Shown piece after piece: positions 54,049 through 63,394 of a stretch of 64,000 nt of DNA. The notes beneath the pieces were generated by a model, which did no database searches, was not told where the DNA came from, and saw only the letters and a list, made by a program, of their open reading frames with translations. The stretch is from positions 62,001 to 126,000 of the forward strand of contig NZ_JACHXU010000016.1 in assembly GCF_014192335.1 (NCBI RefSeq). The letters are read 5' to 3'. The position numbers were made by a program, and so were the translations under genes. Origin of the DNA: Aporhodopirellula rubra. GTDB lineage: Bacteria > Planctomycetota > Planctomycetia > Pirellulales > Pirellulaceae. How positions within the stretch are numbered: position 1 is the first letter of the stretch; every line of letters starts with the position of its first letter.

Positions 54049-55935
54049 TCAGTGTTGGAACAAAAACTCATCGGTATTGATCAATGCCCACGCGAGTTCA
54101 CGCGTGCCTTCGACGTCTTGGCACCATGTGTTCGCGATCAGCATCTCGTCTTCGGTCGGGTACCGTGAAAGGATTGTGAGATAGATCTGCTCCGCCTTTT
54201 GCGTCGTATTGATCGATCGTTTGGTGATATTGGCGAGCCCACGGCCCTTCTTCAGCTTGTCCCGAATATGGTTGGAATTGAGCAGGTGCAACGACTGCCC
54301 TGCGGTCAATTGATTGTTGCGTTCGGAGTGCATCCCCGTATCACGTGGTGGGCGTCCGAAAATTTCAAGAAAACTACTTGTGATACTGCCGTCGGGAATC
54401 GAGATCGCACGCTGCCGATCGGGCAGGAACGTGAACGGTTCGGGAATGATGCTCATGTAGGTTTCGGTTGTCCCGGTGATTTGGCAGATGGCATCGATCA
54501 AGACTTCCGCGTCATGCCGGCGAGGCATGTAAGACGCGAAATAGGAAGCCGCATGTTCGTCGCCCGATGGATCCACACACGACAATTGGTACGCACTCGA
54601 ACGCAGAATCAACCGCAACAAACCCTTCATGTCGTACCCCGAACTCACCAATTCGTCCGCGAGACTATTGAGCAGTTCCTGGTTGGTCGCCGGGTTATCC
54701 GCACGAACATCATCAGGCGGATTCACAATGCCACGGCCGAACAACCAGAACCACGTCCGGTTCGCAATCGCTCGCGCGAACCATGGATTGTTCTCATTGA
54801 CCAACCAATCCGTGAATACGAATCGCGGGTCAGTGTTAGGCGGAATTTCGAGGACACGACCGGTCGGCAGCATGCCTTTCCTCGGGCCGTTTCCGGAATC
54901 CCCTTGCCGTCGGTCAAAGTAAATAATTTCTTCTTTCCATTCGCCCGTCGGCTTGAATCCCACGCTGGCGAAAAACTGACTCATCCCGGCAAGCTTCTCA
55001 GGCGGCCACTTCTCAGCACGAGAGGCCATGAAGGTCAACGCGACCGTCTTCGCGATCGCCTCAGGCTCCTTGCTCTGCATCGCTCGATAGAAATTCACCT
55101 GCGGGGTTCGAAAGTTACTTCCCGACGACGTCAGCATTTCGCGAACGAACTGGTCATAGGGCATGTTGTCGCGAATCGCAGTGCGGATCCATCGGTGATA
55201 GGCTTGCGCCGCGTTGGGCCACAAATTGATCGGAAACTCCGCCTTGACTCGTAGCACGTCGCACCACTTCATCGCCCAGTAATCTGCGTACTCATCGCGT
55301 TGAAGGAGTTCATCAATCAACTTTGCACGTTTGCGTTCATCGTTATCCCGCAAGAACGCTTTCGCCTCATGAGCACGCGGTAACGTGCCCGTGACATCGA
55401 TATAGACACGTCGCAAAAAGACCTCGTCCGAACACAAACCGGCAGGTTGTATCCCGAGTTTGAACAGTTTTTCAAAAACCGCATCGTCCACTCGGTTGTG
55501 ACCGTGCAGCGGCATCGGACTTTCAAAAACGCCCACGAGGGTTTGTTCTCGAGTCGATTCTTCTCGCCGCGTCGTCAACACCGCAGGTTCCACGACATCA
55601 CCTCGTGAACCACTCGAGGACAAGTCCACGACCGTCAAACCACTCTCCCGAACTTCACGCACGAAGGGCTTCGCATCAGGTGTGGTGACCTGCGAGGCCG
55701 AACCACGGGAATCGGGACGTGCGTCGTGAGCAACGCGCTCACGACGAGACTGGGACACTGCAGACGGTTCGACCGGAGTAGCAACCGACGACTCCACATC
55801 GCCTTTCACCTGTGTCATGGCCCAGAACAACACACCGGACAAGAGAGGCGGCACGACGGCGAGCATCAACAACCGCAACATCACCTGATGTCGGTGCTTT
55901 CGCTGACGAACTCGTTCGGTTCGAGTTCGGATCAT
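54049..55935 (-). CDS. DUF1549/DUF1553 protein, membrane-anchored
   Basis: 628 residues. One N-terminal span (MLRLLMLAVVPPLLSGVLFWAM) anchors a Ser/Arg-rich linker of about 100 residues. The DUF1549 domain begins at DAVFEKLFKLGIQPAG and holds FLRRVYIDVTGTLPRAHEAKAFL and YADYWAMKWCDVLR. The DUF1553 domain has FTDWLVNENNPWFARAIANRTWFWLFGRGIVNPPDDVR, ending with LLNSNHIRDKLKKG. The frequently attached cytochrome c (PSCyt1) CXXCH motif is absent here, so it cannot take electrons that way. It is the first gene of the triad with DUF1501 and PPC-like genes. Molecular function unknown. Confidence 0.9.
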   Translation of the reverse strand: MIRTRTERVRQRKHRHQVMLRLLMLAVVPPLLSGVLFWAMTQVKGDVESSVATPVEPSAVSQSRRERVAHDARPDSRGSASQVTTPDAKPFVREVRESGLTVVDLSSSGSRGDVVEPAVLTTRREESTREQTLVGVFESPMPLHGHNRVDDAVFEKLFKLGIQPAGLCSDEVFLRRVYIDVTGTLPRAHEAKAFLRDNDERKRAKLIDELLQRDEYADYWAMKWCDVLRVKAEFPINLWPNAAQAYHRWIRTAIRDNMPYDQFVREMLTSSGSNFRTPQVNFYRAMQSKEPEAIAKTVALTFMASRAEKWPPEKLAGMSQFFASVGFKPTGEWKEEIIYFDRRQGDSGNGPRKGMLPTGRVLEIPPNTDPRFVFTDWLVNENNPWFARAIANRTWFWLFGRGIVNPPDDVRADNPATNQELLNSLADELVSSGYDMKGLLRLILRSSAYQLSCVDPSGDEHAASYFASYMPRRHDAEVLIDAICQITGTTETYMSIIPEPFTFLPDRQRAISIPDGSITSSFLEIFGRPPRDTGMHSERNNQLTAGQSLHLLNSNHIRDKLKKGRGLANITKRSINTTQKAEQIYLTILSRYPTEDEMLIANTWCQDVEGTRELAWALINTDEFLFQH

Positions 55936-55968
55936 GAGTAGGGTTCCTTCGACTTTGAACCTATAAAA

Positions 55969-57435
55969 TCAAACCGACGTGAACGCGACACCTTCAATTT
56001 CGACTAGAAGATCTGGGCGACACACATCCGCATTCGCATAGATGATGGGGAGAGGTCCGAACCTTGCTTCGCAGATCGCTCGACACTTCTCGTAGTCTTT
56101 GGCGTGTTTGATATACACGCGCACCTTTGCTAGTTCTTGTAACGTGGCGCCACAACCTTTGAACCCATGCCGTGCTAAGTTTTCCTCGGCAATCAAACTT
56201 TCGATGTTGTCGATCGTTTGATGAGTTTGCTTTTCGATGTCTCCGATGTGAACACTTTCGGAATCGAGAATACTCGCGGTCCCAGAGATCCAAATTGTCG
56301 CATAGTCATCGACGACCACTGCCATCGCGCGAGAAAATTTAGGACTCTTAATCGAAAACCTCTTCTCGTAATCAAAAGCGGACGTTTGACCAGGGTTCTC
56401 CAGCGCAACTAAATGCACATCGGTCCGCGTCGATTGCAGTGCCATCGCACTGAGCACCAAACCGTTGCCTCCCGTTCCGATCCCGGTGCTCGCGGGGTAT
56501 ACGACACCTCGGTCGCTTGTTTTCATGGCCCCACTAGACGCTTTCGCGTCAAAGTAGTCGGTGCGTGCGCGGTTGAGTTCGCGATACCGTTCGACACCCT
56601 GTTCGGTTTCGGTGATCCCGCCTTGGTACAGCCAAACACGGGGAATTTCTGAAAACGTGACACCGACGCGATTCAACCTCCGATCGAGTTCGGAAAAACA
56701 GAACGCAGACTGTTCATACGAGTTAGCGGCAGACGGTGGCGGAGTGATCCCTGAAAAATAGATCCAACGCATCGCGTCATAGTCGACTGTCACGACGTCT
56801 GCGTCAGGGAACGAAACTTGAACCGACTCCCCCCCAATCGCCCACGCTTCGATCGCCAGCGACTGATTGCCGCAGGGAGGCTGGACGATATAGTTCGCCG
56901 CGGGCGTTTCTTCGCCAAAATAGGCTTCGAATAATCTTCGTATCGCAGGGATATCTTCGGCCGTGCGAACAAAGACCGTTTGCTGGACCATCTTCATCGG
57001 CACGGGCTGCTGATTCAAAATCACCCGGATCGTCGAGATCGCCTCCCAAGCTTGATCGATCGCGGTTCCGTGATTTTGCGGCGTGATCATCAGCGCAACT
57101 CGGTGCACGCCTCCAATATCAATCACACTGTGCTGCTGCTCGCTGAGCAGGCAGGGTGGCATTGCATTGTCACCGTTAACGAACTGTCCGTTGCCGATCG
57201 AACCACCCGATAGCATGCCACGTTTCGTGGAATCGACGCTAACCGTCGGTGAACATCGGCCCGTTTGAAGACATGTGCCTTGCTCGCCGAGCATCCGTTT
57301 CTCTGGATTCATCCGGTAACAAACGGCTCCATGATGATCGGGTGATTGCGGAGCGGTGCTCAGATCCGCAGCCTGCGCCGAAGCCCTATCACACGGTGTG
57401 GCATGCTCTCGTTTGCTGTCATTCATATCAAACAC
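55969..57435 (-). CDS. Tandem RidA-fold protein, chorismatase-like
   Basis: Up to 488 residues. About 100 N-terminal residues are Cys/Met/Gly-rich and unrecognised, so a later start is possible. A first RidA/YjgF-like domain (about 105-215, ending QPPCGNQSLAIEAWAIGG) is followed by a central segment RWIYFSGITPPPSA. The middle has RYRELNRARTDYFDAKASSG and VVYPASTGIGTGGNG. The second RidA-like domain is at 370-488 (ELAKVRVYIKHAKDYEKCR to LVEIEGVAF). The last two middle motifs resemble chorismatases of the FkbO/Hyg5/XanB2 type, which hydrolyse chorismate. Identification is by pattern memory. A planctomycete pathway from chorismate to a hydroxybenzoate or dihydrodiol is possible. Confidence 0.6.
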   Translation of the reverse strand: MFDMNDSKREHATPCDRASAQAADLSTAPQSPDHHGAVCYRMNPEKRMLGEQGTCLQTGRCSPTVSVDSTKRGMLSGGSIGNGQFVNGDNAMPPCLLSEQQHSVIDIGGVHRVALMITPQNHGTAIDQAWEAISTIRVILNQQPVPMKMVQQTVFVRTAEDIPAIRRLFEAYFGEETPAANYIVQPPCGNQSLAIEAWAIGGESVQVSFPDADVVTVDYDAMRWIYFSGITPPPSAANSYEQSAFCFSELDRRLNRVGVTFSEIPRVWLYQGGITETEQGVERYRELNRARTDYFDAKASSGAMKTSDRGVVYPASTGIGTGGNGLVLSAMALQSTRTDVHLVALENPGQTSAFDYEKRFSIKSPKFSRAMAVVVDDYATIWISGTASILDSESVHIGDIEKQTHQTIDNIESLIAEENLARHGFKGCGATLQELAKVRVYIKHAKDYEKCRAICEARFGPLPIIYANADVCRPDLLVEIEGVAFTSV

Positions 57436-57745
57436 TCTCCGCCGTTGAGACGAGACAAGCTCGATCGATTCATTTCGAACAGGGAGGACACGTTGTCACC
57501 GTCAGCACCCCTGAGTCTAGTCCTGGCATCGATCGAAACGCAAACGAAACCCGTGCATTTCACACCCTAATTGCGTGCGTCGAATCGTCACGCCGAACGC
57601 GATAGAATGACGATTGCGTCGTTTCGTCGCATTGCCGTGCCGGCAGATCTTCAGTGCGGCCTCATCGTTAAGACGCTAGGATTCAGTTCAGAACTTTGGT
57701 ACGCGAAAATCAATTTCAGTGATCAACGAAACAGGAACATGACTC
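57436..57745 (+). other. Intergenic region upstream of the EF-G paralogue
   Basis: 310 bases separating divergent genes. It should carry two promoters. I see no repeats or RNA fold; a weak AACAGGAAC Shine-Dalgarno-like sequence ends the stretch. The bases ATGACTCATGAC contain two ATGs, of which only the second (57746) is in frame with the EF-G paralogue. Confidence 0.5.
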
Positions 57746-59794
57746 ATGACTTTCCCCACCCCCGATTCCATTCGCAACCTTTGTCTTTGTGGTCAAACCG
57801 GCTCGGGCAAGACCACGCTCGTCGAACGATTGTTATTCGAGTCAGGTGAAATCAAACGCCTAGGCGCTGTACAAGATGGCAACACGGTCAGTGACTATGC
57901 CGAAGAAGAACAACGCCATCATCATTCGCTGCAACCAAGCATCGTGCATTTCGATTACGAAGGGCATCATGTCAACGTCATCGACACGCCCGGCATGTCA
58001 GACTTCATCGGCCACGCGATTGCCTGTTTCCCCGCCGTTGAATCGGTGGTGATTATGATCGATGCGTCCAAAGGAATCGAAAGTGAGACGCGGCGATTGA
58101 TGCGATTGGCAGCCGATCGCAAATTGCCGCGTATGCTGTTGATCAATAAGATTGATCTACCTGAATTGGACCTCGAACAACTCGTCGATGACATCCGGAA
58201 TACGTTCGGTGACATCTGTTTGCCGATCAATATGCCGACGCCCGGATGCGGTGACGTAATTGATGTCTTCGAAACCGATGCGCACGACGCGACCGCGTTC
58301 AGCTCCGCCGAAACGGCCCATACCCGGATTGTCGAACAGGTAGTCGAGGTCGACGATCAGTTGACCGAAAACTACCTCGAGTCGGGTGCGGAAAAGCTCG
58401 ATCCGAATCGCATCCACGTGGCGTTTGAGAAAGCGCTTCGAGAAGGACACTTGGTCCCGATCGTTTTTGCATCCGCAACAAGCGGGACAGGCATCAAACA
58501 TTTGCTGCATGTCACAGCATCGCTATTGCCGAGTCCGCTCGAGGGGAACCCTCGTCCTTTTGTGCGAGGCGATGAACCACTACCAACGGAGTTTGATCCT
58601 GACAAACCGACGATCGCACACATCTTTCGCGTCGCGACGGATCCGCACATCGGCAAACTCGGAATTTTCCGTGTGCATCAGGGATGCGTGCGTGCCCGAG
58701 GAGAGTTGTATATCGATGACTTACGAAAACCGCTACGTATCGGTCACGTCATGCGACTGCAAGGAAAAGACCATAAAGAGACAGACGTGATCGGACCGGG
58801 GGAAATCGGTGCCGTGTCCAAGATCGACGAGGTTCACTTCGATGGCGTCTTGCATGATGAGGCAACAACAGAAAACCCGCCGCACCTCGTCCCGCTGGCA
58901 CTCCCCAAACCCATGTACGGTTTGGCAATCGAATTGAAACGCCACGCCGACGAAACCAAGTTCTCGTCCGCGGTACAGAAACTGCAATCCGAAGACCCGT
59001 GCTTTCGTGTCGAACGCATCTCGGCGACAAACGAAACCGTCATGCGTGGTCTCGGTGAACTCCACCTCCGCGTCATTCTGGAAAAACTACAAACGCAGTA
59101 CGGCATTGAACTCGAGACCGCACCGCCCAAGATCGCCTACAAGGAAACCATCACCTCACAGGCCGAAGCACACTACCGGCACAAAAAGCAGACCGGCGGA
59201 TCAGGACAATTCGGCGAAGTCTATCTGCGTATCGCCCCTCTTCCACAGGACCACAAAACCGGGTTCGAATTCGAGAACAAGACCGTCGGAGGTTCGATCC
59301 CGAAACAATTCATGCCCGCGATCGAAAAAGGCATTCGACAAGTGCTCGACGAAGGTGCCATCGCGGGATATCCCATGTCGGGCGTGCGAGTCGAAGTTTA
59401 CGACGGCAAACACCACGACGTCGACAGTAAGGAAATCGCATTCATCACGGCGGGCCGCAAGGCGTTCGTCGAAGCGGTCAAGAAATCTCGCCCAGTGCTG
59501 CTCGAACCGTTTGTCGACGTGGAAGTCAGCATTCCTTCCCAATACATGGGCGATATCACCGGCGATCTATCGGTAAAACGAGGACGCGTCAGCGACACGC
59601 AAGTCCTCAGCGACACCTGCGTGATCCGCGCAACCGCTCCACTGAGTGAACTGCAAAACTATGCCACCGACCTGAAAAGCATTACTGCCGGATCAGGAGC
59701 ATTCACGCTGAGCTATTCACACGATGAACCCGCACCTCCGGCAGTCCAGCAGGACGTTATCGCCGCCTATCAACCGCAAGAGCAAAACGACTAA
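57746..59794 (+). CDS. Divergent elongation factor G-like GTPase
   Basis: 682 residues with the EF-G domain order (G, II, III, IV, V). G1 is GQTGSGKTT (residues 16-24), G3 DTPGMSDF and G4 NKID. The usual His after DTPG is replaced by Met, and the conserved HVDHGKT/HIDAGKT His is replaced as well. Domain IV continues with KQTGGSGQFGEVYL and VGGSIPKQFMPAIEKGI; domain V ends MGDITGDLSVKRGRVSDTQV. Length is typical of EF-G. It is unlikely to be the main translocase: it lacks an rpsL-rpsG-tuf context and its switch II is altered. A ribosome-recycling or EF-G2-type role is plausible. Confidence 0.88.
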   Translation: MTFPTPDSIRNLCLCGQTGSGKTTLVERLLFESGEIKRLGAVQDGNTVSDYAEEEQRHHHSLQPSIVHFDYEGHHVNVIDTPGMSDFIGHAIACFPAVESVVIMIDASKGIESETRRLMRLAADRKLPRMLLINKIDLPELDLEQLVDDIRNTFGDICLPINMPTPGCGDVIDVFETDAHDATAFSSAETAHTRIVEQVVEVDDQLTENYLESGAEKLDPNRIHVAFEKALREGHLVPIVFASATSGTGIKHLLHVTASLLPSPLEGNPRPFVRGDEPLPTEFDPDKPTIAHIFRVATDPHIGKLGIFRVHQGCVRARGELYIDDLRKPLRIGHVMRLQGKDHKETDVIGPGEIGAVSKIDEVHFDGVLHDEATTENPPHLVPLALPKPMYGLAIELKRHADETKFSSAVQKLQSEDPCFRVERISATNETVMRGLGELHLRVILEKLQTQYGIELETAPPKIAYKETITSQAEAHYRHKKQTGGSGQFGEVYLRIAPLPQDHKTGFEFENKTVGGSIPKQFMPAIEKGIRQVLDEGAIAGYPMSGVRVEVYDGKHHDVDSKEIAFITAGRKAFVEAVKKSRPVLLEPFVDVEVSIPSQYMGDITGDLSVKRGRVSDTQVLSDTCVIRATAPLSELQNYATDLKSITAGSGAFTLSYSHDEPAPPAVQQDVIAAYQPQEQND

Positions 59795-59906
59795 CCGCCT
59801 GAATCAACTGTCGTCACCACGACAGTAAATTGACGCCTGCCGACAGCGCAGACGCGTGCCAACGGACACGAACGACCGCGACACGATTACCTCCCGCGAG
59901 TATTAC

Positions 59907-62639
59907 TCAAGGGCTCGCCGCCAAATCACTCGTGGCAACGGGTTCGCGAAATTGGTCCACGTTGAATGGACGATTGACGATCGATTCGCCTTCACCGTCT
60001 GGATCAGGATCTTTCGATAAAATCATCACGCGGTGTGACTGCCGCGAGGTTCGACGACGATAGCTCTCTTTGTGACTCGTGTTGATGCGGTCACGTTCAT
60101 CGGGAGACAATTTCCCTAACAGTTCGTCATCGAAATTGGCGATCAGCATCATGTGTCTTTGTTCGGTGAGAATCTGTCGAAGCTGTCCGATCTCAATGTC
60201 GCAATCCATCATCACAACGGTATGTAAGTAACGGGCATGAACGATCGCCTCCACCAACTCGTCACTCAATTCAAAACCGGAGACGTCGAGAACCTCGAGG
60301 CCACCGTGCCGGACCAATCGGTTCAACAACCGGTACGGCATCGAACTCCCGATGATCGACAACTCGGAAAGCTGTGAGAAGGAACTGATTTTCTCCCAGG
60401 CGGCGGTACTGAGTTCGACTCGGTTCAAACTCAACGAACGGAGACTCGCGAGCGACCCGAACCAGGCGACCGTTTCGTCACCGATCTCGGTATCGTCAAC
60501 ACAAATTCGTCGCAATCGTCCAAGACCACGCCACGCTCGCGTAACGTCGTCGTCCAGCTCACTACCGGGCACTTCCAAAGCCGTCAAAGCTGTCATTTTG
60601 CCAATCCGCCGCAGTCCTTTGCGTGACAACGATGCGTAAGCGAGCACCAACTGATCGAGGTCAGCACAGTCGAGCAACGTTTCGACAAGACGATCATCGA
60701 CATTCGATCCCCCCGCGATGAACCGCATCAAGCCTTCGACTTCCTCGACACGGGCATCCTCCGGCCAAGGACACTCTACGGTCAAATCGACAAGATTTGG
60801 CACGTTGGTAATATGAAGATGTTCAATTTGGTCTTGGATCACAACTCCACTAGAAAGACGCGGCAGGTTCCTCAACCGCAACGAGGATAACTTTCGAAAC
60901 GGCAGCGAACTGATTTCCTTAATTCGTTGATGATTACTCAGATGCAATTGATCGAGCCCCGAAAGATCAGCGGTTAACCGAGCGAGTTTTGGCAACTCAA
61001 GGAACCGCCGCAATTGCGGACGGTCGACGACGCTTTGGTGCAGATCCAATTCTTTGAGTGATTCGATCTTTGCGATCGGCTTTAGCTCCGCAGAACTCAA
61101 TCCCGAGTTCGTCAACTTCAACTTCTCGAGCGACTGAATCTCTGCAATTCTCGAGAGTTCTCCACTGCCCAATCTCAATCGATCGAGCGTCAGCGATCGG
61201 ATATCGGGCAGACGACATATTTCGTCGATCCACTTAACGGAATGTTCATATCGCTCTGGCGTGCTTTCCTTCAGGTAAACCGGCGAGAAAACGGAACGAC
61301 CAATAATGACTTCACGGAGCCGGGTCATGCCTGACAATCGGAGTTCTTCCAAGTCCTCGGCATTGCATTCGATGCGGGTCAATTTGGGCAAATGCTTTAG
61401 GTTCACGACTTCCCAGCGAGGCAACAGGAAATTTGACGTGTCGCGAGGACTACCGAACGGGATATCGAGCGATTCGAAAAGGTTCTCCAACGCGGGAAGC
61501 CCAATCGCGTGGAGTGAGTATTGCTGTGGAGCGGGCAGATAGATCGACTTCAAAACGGGACACGCTTCCAAATGCAGTTCGATCGTCGCATCGGACGGTC
61601 GGCGTCGTGATCGTTCCAACGCCACTTCTTCCAGCACGCTCCAATTGCTCAGTTCCAACCGAACCCGTTCGCTCGTTCCTGGCGTCGGCAACCGCAACGT
61701 ACGTACACTCGACGCCCAACCGGTTTGCTTGAAGTCGCTGAACGCAAACGAAGATCGAGAAAAATCCACGCGTTCCAAATTAGGCAATCGATTGAGGTTC
61801 TCCAGATCCGTTTTCTCGAGACGACACCGTCGCAACGCCAATTCACGAAGCTGTGAATGATCCGAGAGCAACTTCACCGCCTCGGTGCTCATGGAACAAC
61901 TTTCCAACACAACCTCGGTCAGTTCCGTGGCCTTGCTCATACGAGCGAAGTCATCCTCTTCCAACGTCGACGCGATAATCCGTATACCACGCAGCGTGGA
62001 AAGACTCAGGAGTTCATTCAACATCGCTGTTGAAGGCCGATAGACTTCGACGTCTCGCACCCTCAGAAACGCTCGAAACAACGGCCGGGGTATCCGAGTC
62101 GCCAGCCATCTGGGCAACTCCGCACTCAACGAACAGTGACCAAAATGCGAGGTGCGCACCGCGATCCGCTGATGCTGCGTCGCGGTCATGGATGAAAGTA
62201 AATAGATCAACGCGGGGATCAGTAACGCGAGCCCCGCGGTCGTCGCGTCAAACCGTAGACGTGCACTCTTTGGATTCTTCGACAACGATATCTGTCGGTA
62301 TCGCCGCCTTGTGTAAAGCCAGAGTAGTGCCATCACGACCAGACCAATCATCACGTTGATGATTAGATTTCGTTTGGATTCATACAACAGTGACGGCTTC
62401 TCCGAAGAGACCTGTGAGAGTAACCGAACTCGATAATTAAGAGGCCACCCGGTTCGTTCAATCGACTTGGTCGACCCCAACATCCCCGAGACCCCGGCAT
62501 CCGCGATGCGTCCCTCCCGAGCCACCAGCACTCGCACGTGCTCGGACGGCAGGTTGAGAACCACCAACAAAACGGCGGCCAAACTGGAAAACAAAATGCA
62601 GTTCACCGTCGAGCGGCGTTTGGCAAGTTGATCGTTCAC
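59907..62639 (-). CDS. Leucine-rich-repeat membrane protein
   Basis: About 910 residues starting at a GTG at 62639 that overlaps the upstream gene's stop (GTGA). Three spans, near residues 15-35, 94-112 and 134-150 (LALLIPALIYLLSSM), surround a basic loop. A long run of about 24-residue LRRs of the pattern L--L-L--C-(L) follows from about 220 to 830, for example MSKATELTEVVLESCSMS and EIQSLEKLKLTNSGLSSAEL. A Lys/Arg-rich tail ends the protein. LRRs bind proteins or ligands; the orientation of the repeat domain is uncertain. It is the last gene of a three-gene unit with SMUG1 and a membrane protein. Planctomycete LRR proteins often have the same pattern but no known role. Confidence 0.85.
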   Translation of the reverse strand: MNDQLAKRRSTVNCILFSSLAAVLLVVLNLPSEHVRVLVAREGRIADAGVSGMLGSTKSIERTGWPLNYRVRLLSQVSSEKPSLLYESKRNLIINVMIGLVVMALLWLYTRRRYRQISLSKNPKSARLRFDATTAGLALLIPALIYLLSSMTATQHQRIAVRTSHFGHCSLSAELPRWLATRIPRPLFRAFLRVRDVEVYRPSTAMLNELLSLSTLRGIRIIASTLEEDDFARMSKATELTEVVLESCSMSTEAVKLLSDHSQLRELALRRCRLEKTDLENLNRLPNLERVDFSRSSFAFSDFKQTGWASSVRTLRLPTPGTSERVRLELSNWSVLEEVALERSRRRPSDATIELHLEACPVLKSIYLPAPQQYSLHAIGLPALENLFESLDIPFGSPRDTSNFLLPRWEVVNLKHLPKLTRIECNAEDLEELRLSGMTRLREVIIGRSVFSPVYLKESTPERYEHSVKWIDEICRLPDIRSLTLDRLRLGSGELSRIAEIQSLEKLKLTNSGLSSAELKPIAKIESLKELDLHQSVVDRPQLRRFLELPKLARLTADLSGLDQLHLSNHQRIKEISSLPFRKLSSLRLRNLPRLSSGVVIQDQIEHLHITNVPNLVDLTVECPWPEDARVEEVEGLMRFIAGGSNVDDRLVETLLDCADLDQLVLAYASLSRKGLRRIGKMTALTALEVPGSELDDDVTRAWRGLGRLRRICVDDTEIGDETVAWFGSLASLRSLSLNRVELSTAAWEKISSFSQLSELSIIGSSMPYRLLNRLVRHGGLEVLDVSGFELSDELVEAIVHARYLHTVVMMDCDIEIGQLRQILTEQRHMMLIANFDDELLGKLSPDERDRINTSHKESYRRRTSRQSHRVMILSKDPDPDGEGESIVNRPFNVDQFREPVATSDLAASP

Positions 62640-63394
62640 CACACACCTAACGTCTGGAGTTGCGACGAAGCGGTTCCTGCCCAGTCCCGATTGGCAGCAG
62701 GGGATGCCGGACTGGGGTGCAAAATCCGAGCGATCGTCGCCGACGACTGCTCATCATCGACGACACGCTTCAGGCAACCTTCCGCAAAAGCACCAACGCC
62801 GATCAGGTGTTTCCACGGCAACAAATCGATCACCTCTCGCAAGTGTTCGTCACAGCACTGTTGAAGGGAGTTGCGTTCTTCGGCGGGCAATTTATCGGGT
62901 GTTCGGTTCCGGCCACTGGCTTCCATGAAAACCAGAGGGCAATAGTTCAATACAAAGTGTTTTTTGAAGAACGCGGAAGGCTTTTGAAAGCGTTCCTGCA
63001 TCAACCCCCACAATCGTCGACCGCTGACTTCACTGCGCTGACATTCGAGTCCTTCGATGGGCCGTTTCGGGTGTTCCGATTCGACGCTGCCGACGACACC
63101 TTGGATCCCCATCCAATCGCGAACCGCCGCAACCTCACCAAAAGGCACTCCCGTCTGAGCCATCCCCCAAGGTCCAGGATTCATCCCCAGCATCAACACC
63201 TCCGCCTTCGCCGACACCTGTTCGATGTAAAGGCGATGGAGATCCCACGCATAATCGAGCGGGTTGTAGACGTGCGTGATGGGTTCATCGAAGTTCAGTG
63301 AGTTGACCTTCTCTCGCAACCGTTGAGCAGCGTTGCAGAGTTGGTCGCGCACGTCGCGATTGGTGGTGCGTCGTTTCGTGGCGGGACGGTTCAT
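62636..63394 (-). CDS. SMUG1-type uracil-DNA glycosylase
   Basis: 252 residues from the ATG at 63394, which overlaps the upstream stop (ATGA). THVYNPLDYAWDLHRLYIE begins the domain, LMLGMNPGPWGMAQTGVPFG is the motif A region (GMNPGP-GMAQTGVPFG matches SMUG1), and ILHPSPASPAANRDW is motif B with its HPSPAS. Active-site Asn of GMNPG is present. SMUG1 removes uracil and 5-hydroxymethyluracil from DNA. It is coupled to the LRR gene by GTGA overlap. Although deaminases (cytosine and cytidine) are far upstream, this enzyme would protect DNA from uracil. Coupling with two membrane proteins is unusual for a repair enzyme. Confidence 0.93.
   Translation of the reverse strand: MNRPATKRRTTNRDVRDQLCNAAQRLREKVNSLNFDEPITHVYNPLDYAWDLHRLYIEQVSAKAEVLMLGMNPGPWGMAQTGVPFGEVAAVRDWMGIQGVVGSVESEHPKRPIEGLECQRSEVSGRRLWGLMQERFQKPSAFFKKHFVLNYCPLVFMEASGRNRTPDKLPAEERNSLQQCCDEHLREVIDLLPWKHLIGVGAFAEGCLKRVVDDEQSSATIARILHPSPASPAANRDWAGTASSQLQTLGVW

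Noticed and set aside
54199..55254. 351-residue open frame antisense to the DUF1549/DUF1553 gene
   Set aside because: Arg-rich, lacks a protein-like pattern and overlaps a strongly supported gene entirely.
57571..57849. Short plus-strand frame at the EF-G paralogue start using the first ATG of ATGACTCATGAC
   Set aside because: It is out of frame with the GTPase and gives a His/Arg-rich peptide without domain character.
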